64,000 nt of DNA. Origin: Hyphomicrobiales bacterium (GTDB lineage Bacteria > Pseudomonadota > Alphaproteobacteria > Rhizobiales > Beijerinckiaceae). The stretch lies in assembly GCA_027489955.1 (NCBI GenBank), contig JAIXYZ010000001.1, positions 124,001 through 188,000 of the forward strand, given 5' to 3'. The translations under genes and the position numbers were made by a program. The notes below the pieces were generated by a model. The model saw only the letters and a list, made by a program, of their open reading frames with translations, made no database searches and was not told where the DNA came from. Shown here in pieces: positions 29,284 through 39,016 of this stretch (positions within the stretch are counted from its first letter, which is position 1; each line of letters starts with the position of its first letter).

Positions 29284-30006
29284 TCACTCGATCATGTAGC
29301 GCACGCCGATGCGGAACTCGTGGGAGGCGAGGTCCTTGGCGTTGACCATGACGCCGGCGATCAGGTTCAGGTCGGTGTTGGCGATGGACAGGTAGCGGTA
29401 GCCGAGGTCCAGGGAGAAGCCGGGCGAGACCTGCACGGCCACGCCGCCCATGAGCGCCCAGGCGAAGGACCACTTGTCGGTCCCGGTGCCGACGCCCGTC
29501 AGGTTGTCGAAATAGTCTCTGAGCTGGACCTGCGCGACGCCTGCGCCGGCGCCGATATAGGGCGAGATGCCGTACCAGCTGCCCAGGTCGAGATAGACGT
29601 TGCCGAGCGTGGTCCAACCGCTCAGCGTCGCGCGCTGCGGGAAGGGCCCGAGGGCGCCCGAGAAGTCCGTGTCCAGCCGGTAGTCGGCGGTGACGTCGGC
29701 GCGCAGCCAGTTCAGGAACTTGTAGCCGAAGCCGCCGCCGATGGTGAAGCCGGGGTCGATCTTCTCGTTCGTGTAGGGCGTGCGCAGCCCCAGAAGCGGC
29801 TGGGTGAGCGTGACGCTCGGATCCACCGCGACCGCGTAGCCGATGTCGCCGCGCAGGTACCAGCCCGCGCCGAGCTCGGACACGAGCGGCCGCGGGCCTT
29901 CCAGCGGCGGCGGGGCGGGCAGCCTGTAGTCGGCGGCCGATGCCTGGAAGCCGAGAGTGGCGGCAAGGGCGAGGCCGCCGATCGCGGCCCTGGCGAATGT
30001 GGTCAT
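29284..30006 (-). CDS. Outer membrane beta-barrel protein (8-strand, Omp25/31-like)
   Basis: The 240-residue protein has a signal peptide (FARAAIGGLALAATLGFQASA), a short Pro-rich linker, then GAGWYLRGDIGYAV, a hallmark of small outer-membrane barrels of Rhizobiales, alternating strands (FTIGGGFGYKFLNWLRADVTADYR, ISPYIGAGAGVAQVQL, WAFMGGVAVQVSPGFSLDLGYRYL-like) and a C-terminal strand ending in an aromatic-rich turn (RIGVRYMIE). The ATG at 30006 is favoured by the signal peptide and by GGGGA seven bases upstream. It is a paralogue of the next gene. Confidence 0.85.
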   Translation of the reverse strand: MTTFARAAIGGLALAATLGFQASAADYRLPAPPPLEGPRPLVSELGAGWYLRGDIGYAVAVDPSVTLTQPLLGLRTPYTNEKIDPGFTIGGGFGYKFLNWLRADVTADYRLDTDFSGALGPFPQRATLSGWTTLGNVYLDLGSWYGISPYIGAGAGVAQVQLRDYFDNLTGVGTGTDKWSFAWALMGGVAVQVSPGFSLDLGYRYLSIANTDLNLIAGVMVNAKDLASHEFRIGVRYMIE

Positions 30007-30070
30007 GGCGTCATCCCCGGCCATTGCGGCCTCGTGTGAGGGTGGTTCGCCGATGAGCATGGACCGGAGT

Positions 30071-30102
30071 GGTTAAGGGCCACTTAACCGTGTTTCTTAA
30101 CC
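30071..30102 (-). promoter_or_regulatory. CtrA-like element with three half sites, upstream of first barrel gene
   Basis: TTAA at 30073-30076, 30084-30087 and 30097-30100, spaced N7 and N9. The first pair reads TTAA-N7-TTAACC, a perfect match to the CtrA consensus TTAA-N7-TTAAC; the third is again TTAACC. The element lies 65-96 bases upstream of the barrel gene start. The same layout recurs upstream of the neighbouring barrel gene. Confidence 0.6.
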
Positions 30103-30128
30103 ATGAAAGACCCCGCCCGACGCGAAAC

Positions 30129-30154
30129 GGCGCGGGTCCTGCCGGACCCGCGCC
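30129..30154 (-). terminator. Terminator-like hairpin after second barrel gene
   Basis: GGCGCGGGTCC (30129-30139) and GGACCCGCGCC (30144-30154) form a perfect 11-bp stem with a 4-nt loop, about 30 bases downstream of the stop at 30184 on the minus strand, followed by GTTTCG. It separates the two barrel genes into different transcripts. Confidence 0.55.
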
Positions 30155-30183
30155 GCCGCTCTGCCCCCTGGAGGGAGAGGTGG

Positions 30184-31047
30184 TCAGTACTTGGTGACGA
30201 GCGGCCGGTGGCGCGGCTCGTAATAGGTCTCCGAACCCAGCGCCCAGCGCATGCCGAACTTCAGGTCGTGGGAGGTGATGTCCTTGAACTTCCAGCTGTC
30301 CGGCACGGCGTTGGCGCCGTTGAAGGACACGCTGTCGCCGGTCTCGCCATCGCCCAGGTTGATGTAGCGGTAGCCGAGCTCGAGGGTCAGGTTGTCCGTG
30401 ACCTGGTAGCCGAGACCCGCCATGAGGGCCCAGGCGAAGTTGGTCTTCGACTTGTTCCCGCTGGTGGCCAGGCTGGTGAAGCCGTTGCCGGTGAACGGGT
30501 TGATGCCCTGTCCGGCGTCGCGGAAATTGTCGATCGAGACGTTGGCGAAGCCGACGCCGGCGCCGATGAACGGCGTGATCCCGTGCCAGGTGCCGAGGTC
30601 GACATAGGCGTTCAGGAGGCCGACATACTCGGTCTTGGAGCCCGTGAAGTCGTTCGTCTGGTTGTAGGTGCCGGCCGGCGTGCCGAGCCAGCCCACCCGG
30701 TCCGTGCCGCGATAGGAGGAGCGGCCGCGATATTCGCCGGTCACGTCCACGCGGAAGTAGGAGTTGAACTGGTAGCCGACGCCGAGGCCGAAGAACGGCG
30801 CGGAGGCGAATTCCGACTGGTCGAAGGCGACCCGCGCGACCGGGAAGGCCGCATCGAGCTGCGGGTTCACGACCTTGTCGACCTTCTGGTTGGTCATGCC
30901 GATGTCGCCGCGCAGGTACCAGCCGCCGCCGATCTCGGCGGGAGGCGGGGGCGGAGGCGGGGGAGGCGGCAGAAGGTCGGCAGCGAGGGCCTGGCTGACG
31001 CCGAGGCTTGCGACGGTGGTGAAGACGAGGCGCGCGATCTGGCCCAT
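30184..31047 (-). CDS. Outer membrane beta-barrel protein with a run of ten prolines
   Basis: The 287-residue protein has a signal peptide (GQIARLVFTTVASLGVSQALA), ten consecutive prolines just after it (codons 30940-30969), then GGGWYLRGDIGM and barrel strands (FFGLGVGYQFNSYFRVDVTGEYR, ITPFIGAGVGFANVSI, WALMAGLGYQVTDNLTLELGYRYI) ending with KFGMRWALG and a hydrophilic tail. It is a paralogue of the gene downstream. The ATG at 31047 has AGGGA four bases upstream. Ten prolines in a row should make its translation depend on elongation factor P. Confidence 0.85.
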   Translation of the reverse strand: MGQIARLVFTTVASLGVSQALAADLLPPPPPPPPPPAEIGGGWYLRGDIGMTNQKVDKVVNPQLDAAFPVARVAFDQSEFASAPFFGLGVGYQFNSYFRVDVTGEYRGRSSYRGTDRVGWLGTPAGTYNQTNDFTGSKTEYVGLLNAYVDLGTWHGITPFIGAGVGFANVSIDNFRDAGQGINPFTGNGFTSLATSGNKSKTNFAWALMAGLGYQVTDNLTLELGYRYINLGDGETGDSVSFNGANAVPDSWKFKDITSHDLKFGMRWALGSETYYEPRHRPLVTKY

Positions 31048-31140
31048 GGTCCGGTTTCCCTGATGGCGGGCGTCTCTGCGACGCACCGCGGTTCGGGCGC
31101 AGACAGACGCCCTTTCAGGAAGGACCATTCACCATGCGGG

Positions 31141-31170
31141 TTAAAACAGGTTTAACCCTAACGTTTAACC
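31141..31170 (-). promoter_or_regulatory. CtrA-like element with three half sites, upstream of second barrel gene
   Basis: TTAA at 31141-31144, 31152-31155 and 31165-31168, spaced N7 and N9 exactly as in the element at 30071-30102. The first pair is TTAA-N7-TTAACC. It lies 94-121 bases upstream of the barrel gene start, in an AT-rich patch (TTTTTT at 31175-31180) of an otherwise GC-rich gap. Confidence 0.6.
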
Positions 31171-31212
31171 ACGCTTTTTTACCGTCCCGGTTGAATCCGA
31201 TTGCGCGCGCGG

Positions 31213-32559
31213 TCAGGCGGCGGTGCGCGACAGGGCGTCGATCACGTCGTCCACGACGCTTTCCACCAGGGCGCGATCGTCGCCTTCGGCCATGACCCGG
31301 ATCACCGGCTCGGTGCCCGAGGGACGGATGACGAGGCGCCCCAGCGTGCCGAGCCGCTGGCGGCCGCTCTCGATGGCGGTGACGACCGGGGCCTCCTTGA
31401 GGGGCTGGCCGCCCGACTTGTAGCGCACGTTCTTGAGCACCTGCGGCAGCGGCTCAAAGCAGTGGCAGACCTCGGAGACGGGCCGGTTCAGGCGCTTGAC
31501 CACCGCCAGCACCTGGAGGGCCGCGATCAGCCCGTCGCCGGTCGTGGCGTAGTCGGAGAGGATGATGTGGCCGGACTGCTCGCCGCCGACGTTGAAGCCG
31601 TGCTCGCGCATGTGCTCAAGGACGTAGCGGTCGCCGACCGCGGTGCGCGCCAGCGTCAGGCCGCGCTCGCCCAGGAAGCGCTCCAGGCCGAGATTGGACA
31701 TGATGGTGGCGACGATGCCGCCCTGCGCCAGGCGCCCGTCGTCCTGCCAGGAGGACGCGACGACGGCCATGAGCTGGTCCCCGTCCACCACCTGGCCCTT
31801 CTCGTCGACGATGAGCACCCGGTCGGCGTCGCCGTCCAGCGCGATGCCGATATCGGCCCGCAGCTCGCGGACCTTGCCCACGAGGGCTTCCGGCGAGGTC
31901 GACCCCACGTCGTGGTTGATGTTGAACCCGTCGGGCTCGACGCCGATCGAGATCACCTCGGCGCCCAGCTCCCACAGCGTCTCGGGCGCGACCTTGTAGG
32001 CGGCGCCGTTGGCGCAATCCAGGACGATGCGCATGCCTTCCAGGTCGGTGTGGCGCGGCAGGGTCCGCTTGGCGGCCTCGATGTAGCGGGCGTGGACGCT
32101 CTCGATCCTCTTGGCGCGGCCGAGATGCTCGGATGCGGCGAGCCGCCCGTCGATGCCGCCGTCGATCAGCGCCTCGATCGTGGTCTCCACCTCGTCGGAC
32201 AGCTTGTAGCCGTCCGGCCCGAACAGCTTGATGCCGTTGTCCTCGTAGGAATTGTGCGAGGCCGAGATCATGACGCCGATATCGGCGCGCATGGAGCGGG
32301 TGAGCATGGCCACCGCCGGGGTCGGCATCGGGCCGAGCAGCAGCACGTCCATCCCCACCGAGGTGAAGCCCGCCTGCAGGGCCGACTCGATCATGTAGCC
32401 GGACAGGCGCGTGTCCTTGCCGATGACGACACGGTGCCGGTGATCGCCGCGCTGGAACAGGAGGCCGGCGGCCTGCCCGACCTTGAGGGCCAGCTCCGGG
32501 GTGATCTTGCCGTTGGCGCGGCCCCTGATGCCGTCCGTCCCGAAATATTTGCGCGTCAT
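31213..32559 (-). CDS. glmM: Phosphoglucosamine mutase
   Basis: GlmM turns glucosamine 6-phosphate into the 1-phosphate for UDP-GlcNAc, hence for peptidoglycan and LPS. The 448-residue protein starts [14 protein letters not shown], has the phospho-serine loop [20 protein letters not shown], the metal loop [14 protein letters not shown], and [18 protein letters not shown] and [14 protein letters not shown] near the end. The ATG at 32559 has GGGAG six bases upstream. It follows ftsH but is separated from it by a terminator. Confidence 0.96.
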   Translation of the reverse strand: MTRKYFGTDGIRGRANGKITPELALKVGQAAGLLFQRGDHRHRVVIGKDTRLSGYMIESALQAGFTSVGMDVLLLGPMPTPAVAMLTRSMRADIGVMISASHNSYEDNGIKLFGPDGYKLSDEVETTIEALIDGGIDGRLAASEHLGRAKRIESVHARYIEAAKRTLPRHTDLEGMRIVLDCANGAAYKVAPETLWELGAEVISIGVEPDGFNINHDVGSTSPEALVGKVRELRADIGIALDGDADRVLIVDEKGQVVDGDQLMAVVASSWQDDGRLAQGGIVATIMSNLGLERFLGERGLTLARTAVGDRYVLEHMREHGFNVGGEQSGHIILSDYATTGDGLIAALQVLAVVKRLNRPVSEVCHCFEPLPQVLKNVRYKSGGQPLKEAPVVTAIESGRQRLGTLGRLVIRPSGTEPVIRVMAEGDDRALVESVVDDVIDALSRTAA

Positions 32560-32689
32560 GTGCGGCTCCCAGTCCCCGGTCCCGGTGGGAGGCGTCATCG
32601 ACCTTTCCACCGCCGGCCCGCGTGTATAGCGCCGCCGCGGGCGGGGCCGCATTCAAAAATTGTAAGCGCTTGTTTCAGCCGCCGGCCCG

Positions 32690-32717
32690 AAAAAGGCCCG
32701 GACGGAGCCGGGCCTTT
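32690..32717 (-). terminator. Intrinsic terminator of the tol-pal-ftsH transcript
   Basis: AAAGGCCCGG (32692-32701) and CCGGGCCTTT (32708-32717) form a perfect 10-bp stem with a 6-nt loop. Read on the minus strand it ends in TTTTT (32690-32694), a proper intrinsic terminator 31 bases after the ftsH stop. Confidence 0.85.
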
Positions 32718-32747
32718 CGCATCGATGTCACCAGGAACGGGCGGTGA

Positions 32748-34657
<1,910 letters not shown>

Positions 34658-34661
<4 letters not shown>

Positions 34662-35803
34662 GGGTCCTGTCCGGCGAAGGCGGAGGCGGTGCCCGCGTCC
34701 CTCGCTGCGTCTAACTTATGGTTGGCTCGGAGGGTTGCCAAGGGAGCCAAGGCGTCGCGGCCCTCCACTTCACGGAAAGGTTTACGCATTCCGCGCCGCC
34801 TTTCCCCCTCGGGCGTGAGGCGCAGCACGCCGTCGCCGCCCAGATCGGCCACCAGGCCGGCGATCGTGCGCCTCAAGGGGCGGCGCGCCGCGGCGGCCTG
34901 GGTCAGGCCGGAGGCCAGCGCCTCGATGCGCGCCAGGCGCGGCGCGGCCGGGCCGCCCATGGCGGCGCCGGCCTCGGCGAGCGCCAGACCGAGCGCCCGC
35001 ACGGCAATCTCGAAGGGGACGTCGTGCCAGCCGGAGACGACGATGCCGCTGTCGCACCGGCTGCCGTGGAGGAGCGCGGCCGCCTGGACCTGGAGCGCTT
35101 CCTCGATGCGGGCGGCGCGGGACGCGAGCCGGGCGAGGCGCTCGGCCGTCAGGCCCTCGGCGGCCAGGGCGGGCATGAGCCGGCGCCAGCGCGCGCGGGC
35201 AAAGCGCGGGTCCTCGTTGGAGGGGTCGTGAAGGTAGAAGGCGCCGAGCGCGTCGCAGGTGGCGACGAGGCGCGCCTTTGGGATGGCAAGGAAGGGGCGG
35301 ACATGGACGATGCCGTGGCGGTCGGTGACCGCCCGCATGGCGCCGAGCCCGTTCAGCCCCGTGCCCCGCGCCAGCCGGATCAGCGCGGTCTCGGCCTGGT
35401 CGTCGAGGGTGTGCGCGGTGACAAGGTGCGTCGCGCCGATCTCGCGGGCGAGCCCGGTCAGGGCCTCGTAGCGCGCGGAGCGGGCCGCTTCCTGGATGCC
35501 GGTCGCGGGCTTCTCGCCAGTCCAGGCCAGCGTCCTGTGGGGCAGGCCGAGATCGGCGGCGGCGCGCGCCACCGCCCGGGCCTCGTCGGCGGAGGACGGA
35601 CGCAGGCCGTGATCGATGGTGGCGGCGGTGACCGGGGGGCGCCCGGGCCCGGACCGCCAGCGGGCGAGCAGCGCCATGAGCGCCGTGGAATCGGGGCCGC
35701 CGGAGACCGCGACGACGATACCCGCCGCGTCCGACAGCGGCGAAAGGAGCTGGTCCGCCTCCGCGCTGCCGAGCGGCGCCGCGATGCGGGCGGGGCCGGT
35801 CAC
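34658..35803 (-). CDS. tilS: tRNA(Ile)-lysidine synthetase
   Basis: TilS adds lysine to C34 of the AUA-reading tRNA(Ile). The N-terminal PP-loop is [20 protein letters not shown], followed by [34 protein letters not shown] and [11 protein letters not shown]. The start is taken as GTG at 35803, in a four-base overlap with the cpoB stop; a TTG at 35812 is the only other upstream option. The protein has 381 residues. ftsH follows with an overlap, an order conserved in many bacteria. Confidence 0.95.
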
Positions 35804-36768
35804 GCCGCGCAACGGGCGCGCTGCCTTTCACGATCGAGGCCGCGCCGCACGCTGTCCGCCTGCGGATAGTCGCGGCCGGCCTTGGCGAAGGTGGCGCAGG
35901 CCTGTTCCCTCGCGCCGAGCGCGGCGAGCGACACGCCCAGGCGCACGAGCGCATCCGGCGCCTTCGCCGATTTCGGGTGGTCGGTCGTGACCTTCAGGAA
36001 TTGCTGGCCCGCCTCCTCGTAGCGCTGGCGGGCGAAATAGCTCTCGCCCAGCAGGAAGAGCGCGTCCGGGACCAGCCGGTCCCGCGGGTGGGACTGCAGG
36101 AAACGGCGAAAGCCCATCTCGGCGGCGTCGTACTGCTTGGACTGAAGCAGGCCGAACGCGGCGTCGAAGCTCTCGCGCGGGTCCTGGGGGCCGACGGCGG
36201 CGACGCTCGGCCGGTTGGGCGAGGGCTCGAGCACCGGGGCGGGGATGACGCCCCCGCCGCCCGCGACCACAGGGTCGCCGCGCCGGGCCAGCCCGTTGAT
36301 GTCAAGCGGCGCTCCCGGCGCGCCCTCGTCCTCGATGATGGCGCCAGGCGCCTGGCCGAAGGTCTGCGGCCCGGACGGGGGCGTCGTGCCGAGCGGCAGC
36401 GGCGCGCCCGGCGCATCGGGGTCGGCCGCGGGGTCGAACACGTCCCCGCGCCGCTGCGGCGCGGCGGCGGGCGGGGCGGCCGGCGAGGCCGCAGGGGGCG
36501 CCGCCGGCCTTGCGGCGGGTGCCGCGCCGCTGCGGGAGCCACCGCGCTCCTGCATGCGGAATTCCATGTCCTCCTGGAACCGGCGGAGTTGGTCGGCGAG
36601 CTTGCGGTTCTCGAACTGGAGCTGCTCGATCTGGCCGGACAATTGCCGAACCTGACCCTCGAGCCGGTTCACGCGCAGGAACGTGTCGGCCGCGTCCTGC
36701 GCCCGTGCGGGGCCCAAAGATGCGGCGGCGAGGACGAGGCCGGTCGTCACGGTGAGGGCCTTGAACAT
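35800..36768 (-). CDS. cpoB: Tol-Pal system coordinator CpoB/YbgF
   Basis: The periplasmic protein (322 residues from the ATG at 36768) has a signal peptide ending ASLGPARA, an N-terminal coiled coil (RVNRLEGQVRQLSGQIEQLQFENRKLADQLRR), a Pro/Ala-rich linker of about 100 residues, and C-terminal TPR repeats (FDAAFGLLQSKQYDAAEMGFRRFLQSHP, EAGQQFLKVTTDHPKSAKAPDALVRLG). CpoB coordinates Tol-Pal constriction with septal peptidoglycan synthesis. No good ribosome site is seen for either candidate start (36768, 36792). Confidence 0.93.
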   Translation of the reverse strand: MFKALTVTTGLVLAAASLGPARAQDAADTFLRVNRLEGQVRQLSGQIEQLQFENRKLADQLRRFQEDMEFRMQERGGSRSGAAPAARPAAPPAASPAAPPAAAPQRRGDVFDPAADPDAPGAPLPLGTTPPSGPQTFGQAPGAIIEDEGAPGAPLDINGLARRGDPVVAGGGGVIPAPVLEPSPNRPSVAAVGPQDPRESFDAAFGLLQSKQYDAAEMGFRRFLQSHPRDRLVPDALFLLGESYFARQRYEEAGQQFLKVTTDHPKSAKAPDALVRLGVSLAALGAREQACATFAKAGRDYPQADSVRRGLDRERQRARCAA

Positions 36769-36890
36769 GGAAATGGCAACCTGTCCTTGCATGCGTGCCG
36801 GCAGCCGGGATCGGCAAAGCAGAGCGGCTGTATCACACGCCAATCTCAAGGCCAAAATGCGGCTGGCGGGGCTGGCGGGCAGTGCTGAAA

Positions 36891-36917
36891 CGGAAAACGG
36901 CGCCCTCGCCGGGCGCC
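36891..36917 (-). terminator. Stem-loop between pal and cpoB
   Basis: GGCGCCC (36899-36905) pairs with GGGCGCC (36911-36917), 5-nt loop; on the minus strand GTTTTCCG follows. Pal is usually needed in far more copies than CpoB, so a partial terminator here would make sense. Confidence 0.5.
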
Positions 36918-36954
36918 GCTTGCCTGTCGCAGGGCCGGTGAGGCCTGCCTGACG

Positions 36955-37449
36955 TCAGGAGGCCGGGCCGCCGCCGAGCACCGTCACCGCGCGGCGGTTC
37001 TGCGACCAGCAGGAAATGTCGTTGCAGACCGCCACGGGGCGGGTCTTGCCATACGAGATCGTCCGCATCCGGGACGGGGCGATGCCGCGGGAGGCGAGGT
37101 AGTCGCGGACCGACTGGGCGCGGGTGGCGCCGAGCGAGTAGTTGTACTCCGCCGTGCCCCGCTCGTCGGCATGTCCCTCGATGGTGAAGGTGTAGCGCGG
37201 ATACTGGTTGAGCCACTGCGCCTGCTTGTCCAGCGTGGCGGCCGCGGTCGGGGTGAGGTCGGTGGAATCGGTCTCGAAGAAGACGCGGTCGCCGACATTC
37301 ACGACAAAGTCCTGGGCGCTGCCCGGGGTGGCGGCGCCGCCGGCGCCGAAGCCGTCGGCAGTCTGGTTCTTCGAGCACGCGCCGAGCGCGAGCCCGACGG
37401 CGAGCAGGATGGCGAGCTTTCCGGCTCGCGGCGTGGCGATGGTCATCAT
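36955..37449 (-). CDS. pal: Peptidoglycan-associated lipoprotein Pal
   Basis: The 164-residue outer-membrane lipoprotein has a signal peptide with lipobox LALGAC, a linker, and an OmpA-like peptidoglycan-binding domain (FFETDSTDLTPTAAATLDKQAQWL, IEGHADERGTAEYNYSLGATRAQSVRDYL, RMRTISYGKTRP). ATG codons at 37449 and 37446; AAGGAG lies ten bases before the first. A gap of 184 bases upstream with CtrA-like half sites suggests its own promoter in addition to the tol operon. Confidence 0.96.
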   Translation of the reverse strand: MMTIATPRAGKLAILLAVGLALGACSKNQTADGFGAGGAATPGSAQDFVVNVGDRVFFETDSTDLTPTAAATLDKQAQWLNQYPRYTFTIEGHADERGTAEYNYSLGATRAQSVRDYLASRGIAPSRMRTISYGKTRPVAVCNDISCWSQNRRAVTVLGGGPAS

Positions 37450-37616
37450 CGGCGGAAAACTCCTTCTGGCGCTCGGGCGGTGCGGCCCGCTGCGACCCCT
37501 TGCTTCTCGGGGTCCAGGACTACGGGGGGTTGGTTAAGCGAAGGTTCCGTCAACCTTGATCGGGGCTTTCCGGAGGCTGTTGCATTTGGGCAATTTCGTG
37601 AAACCGGTTGTCAGGG

Positions 37617-37631
37617 TTAACGCTGGGTAAA
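37617..37631 (-). promoter_or_regulatory. Weak CtrA-like site in the tolB-pal gap
   Basis: On the minus strand TTTA-N7-TTAACCC: the second half is perfect and the first differs by one base from TTAA. It is 170 bases upstream of pal, directly after the tolB stop. A further TTAACC half site (minus strand) is at 37532-37537. Confidence 0.3.
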
Positions 37632-37633
37632 GC

Positions 37634-38977
37634 TCAGCGGCCCGCCTCCGTCAGGAGCGGGGACCAGGCCGGCTCGGATGCGAAGCCCGGCGTCTGGACG
37701 GGCACTTCCACGCGGCCGGTGATGTCGACCATATACAGCTTGCCGCCGCCCTGGCCGCCCGGATCGCGGTAGAACATGATGTACTGCCCGTTGGGCGCCC
37801 AGGTGGGCGCCTCGTTGTGGAAGCCCTCGGTGAGGATGCGCTCGCCGGTGCCGTCGGGCTTCATGATGCCGATGGCGAAGGCCCCGCCGCGCTGCCGGGT
37901 GAAGGCGATGAAATCGCCGCGCGGCGACCAGACGGGCTGCCCGTAGGCGCCGCCCTCGCCGAAGGAGAGGCGCCGCGCGCCGCCGCCGCCGACCCCCATC
38001 AGGTAGATCTGCTGGGATCCGCCGCGGTTGCTCTCGAAGACGATCTGCGAGCCGTCGGGCGAGAAGGACGCGGCGGTGTCGATGCCGCTCGTGTCGGTGA
38101 GCGGGGTCGCCGCGCGCGAGCGCAGGTCCACCATGTAGAGGTTGGAGCTGCCGCCGCGGTTGAGCGTGATGACCACGCGCCCGCCATCGGGGGCAAAGCG
38201 CGGGCTCGTCGTCATCTCCTGGGCATCGACGACGAGCTGCTGCTCCTCGGTATCCATGTTCATGATGCTGACGCGGGCCGGCTCGCCGATGCGCTGGGAA
38301 ATGTACGCGATCGTCTGGCCGACCGGGGAATAACGCGGCATGCCCACGCTGCCCTGGCCGGTGCGCAGGTAGCGCACGTTGGCGCCGTCCTGGTCCATGA
38401 CCGCCAGGCGCCGGACCCGATTCTCCTTCGGACCCGATTCGTCGACGAAGACGATCTTGGTGTCGAAGAAGCCGCCAAGGCCCGTGATCTTGGAATAGAC
38501 CGCGTCGGACACGACGTGGGAGATGCGCCGCCAGTCGGCGGGGCCGGAGAAATATTGCTGCCCGACGATCTGCTGGCCGGTCAGCACGTCCCAGAGGCGG
38601 AACTCGGTCTTGAGCCGGCCCGAGCCGTCGCGGCTGACGCGGCCCGTGACGAGCGCCTGCACGCCGGCAGCGGCCCAGGCCTGGAAGGCGGGAACGGCGT
38701 CGATCGAGGGCGCGCGCTCGGGGAAGCGCGCCTTGTCCACCGGCAGGAAATAACCCGACCGGCGCAGGTTGTTGGTGATGACGCCGGCGATCTGCTGGCC
38801 GACCTGCGGGTCGCCCGCGAAATCGGTGACCGCGATCGGCATGGGCTGGAACGTGGAGCCGGGGCCGACGCGGATCGTCAGCTCGGCGGAGGCGGGAGCG
38901 GTCTGCGCCACGAGCCCGATGCCGGGCGCGAGCAGGGACAAAGCTCCGAGGAATTGGCGGCGATGCATGGTTCTCAT
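37634..38977 (-). CDS. tolB: Tol-Pal system protein TolB
   Basis: The 447-residue periplasmic protein has an N-terminal TolB domain (FQPMPIAVTDFAGDPQVGQQIAGVITNNLRRSGYF) and a six-bladed WD40-like propeller (repeats such as SPRFAPDGGRVVITLNRGG, AASFSPDGSQIVFESNRGG, QPVWSPRGDFIAFTRQRGG, APTWAPNGQYIMFYRD). The signal peptide begins MHRRQFLGALS, a twin-arginine pattern, whereas TolB is usually exported unfolded by Sec. ATG at 38977 (GGAG nine bases upstream) or 38968. It lies between tolA and pal. Confidence 0.96.
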   Translation of the reverse strand: MRTMHRRQFLGALSLLAPGIGLVAQTAPASAELTIRVGPGSTFQPMPIAVTDFAGDPQVGQQIAGVITNNLRRSGYFLPVDKARFPERAPSIDAVPAFQAWAAAGVQALVTGRVSRDGSGRLKTEFRLWDVLTGQQIVGQQYFSGPADWRRISHVVSDAVYSKITGLGGFFDTKIVFVDESGPKENRVRRLAVMDQDGANVRYLRTGQGSVGMPRYSPVGQTIAYISQRIGEPARVSIMNMDTEEQQLVVDAQEMTTSPRFAPDGGRVVITLNRGGSSNLYMVDLRSRAATPLTDTSGIDTAASFSPDGSQIVFESNRGGSQQIYLMGVGGGGARRLSFGEGGAYGQPVWSPRGDFIAFTRQRGGAFAIGIMKPDGTGERILTEGFHNEAPTWAPNGQYIMFYRDPGGQGGGKLYMVDITGRVEVPVQTPGFASEPAWSPLLTEAGR

Positions 38978-39016
38978 CCGTGAGGGCTCCGCTCGTTCAG
39001 GGCGGGTGCCGGTGGT

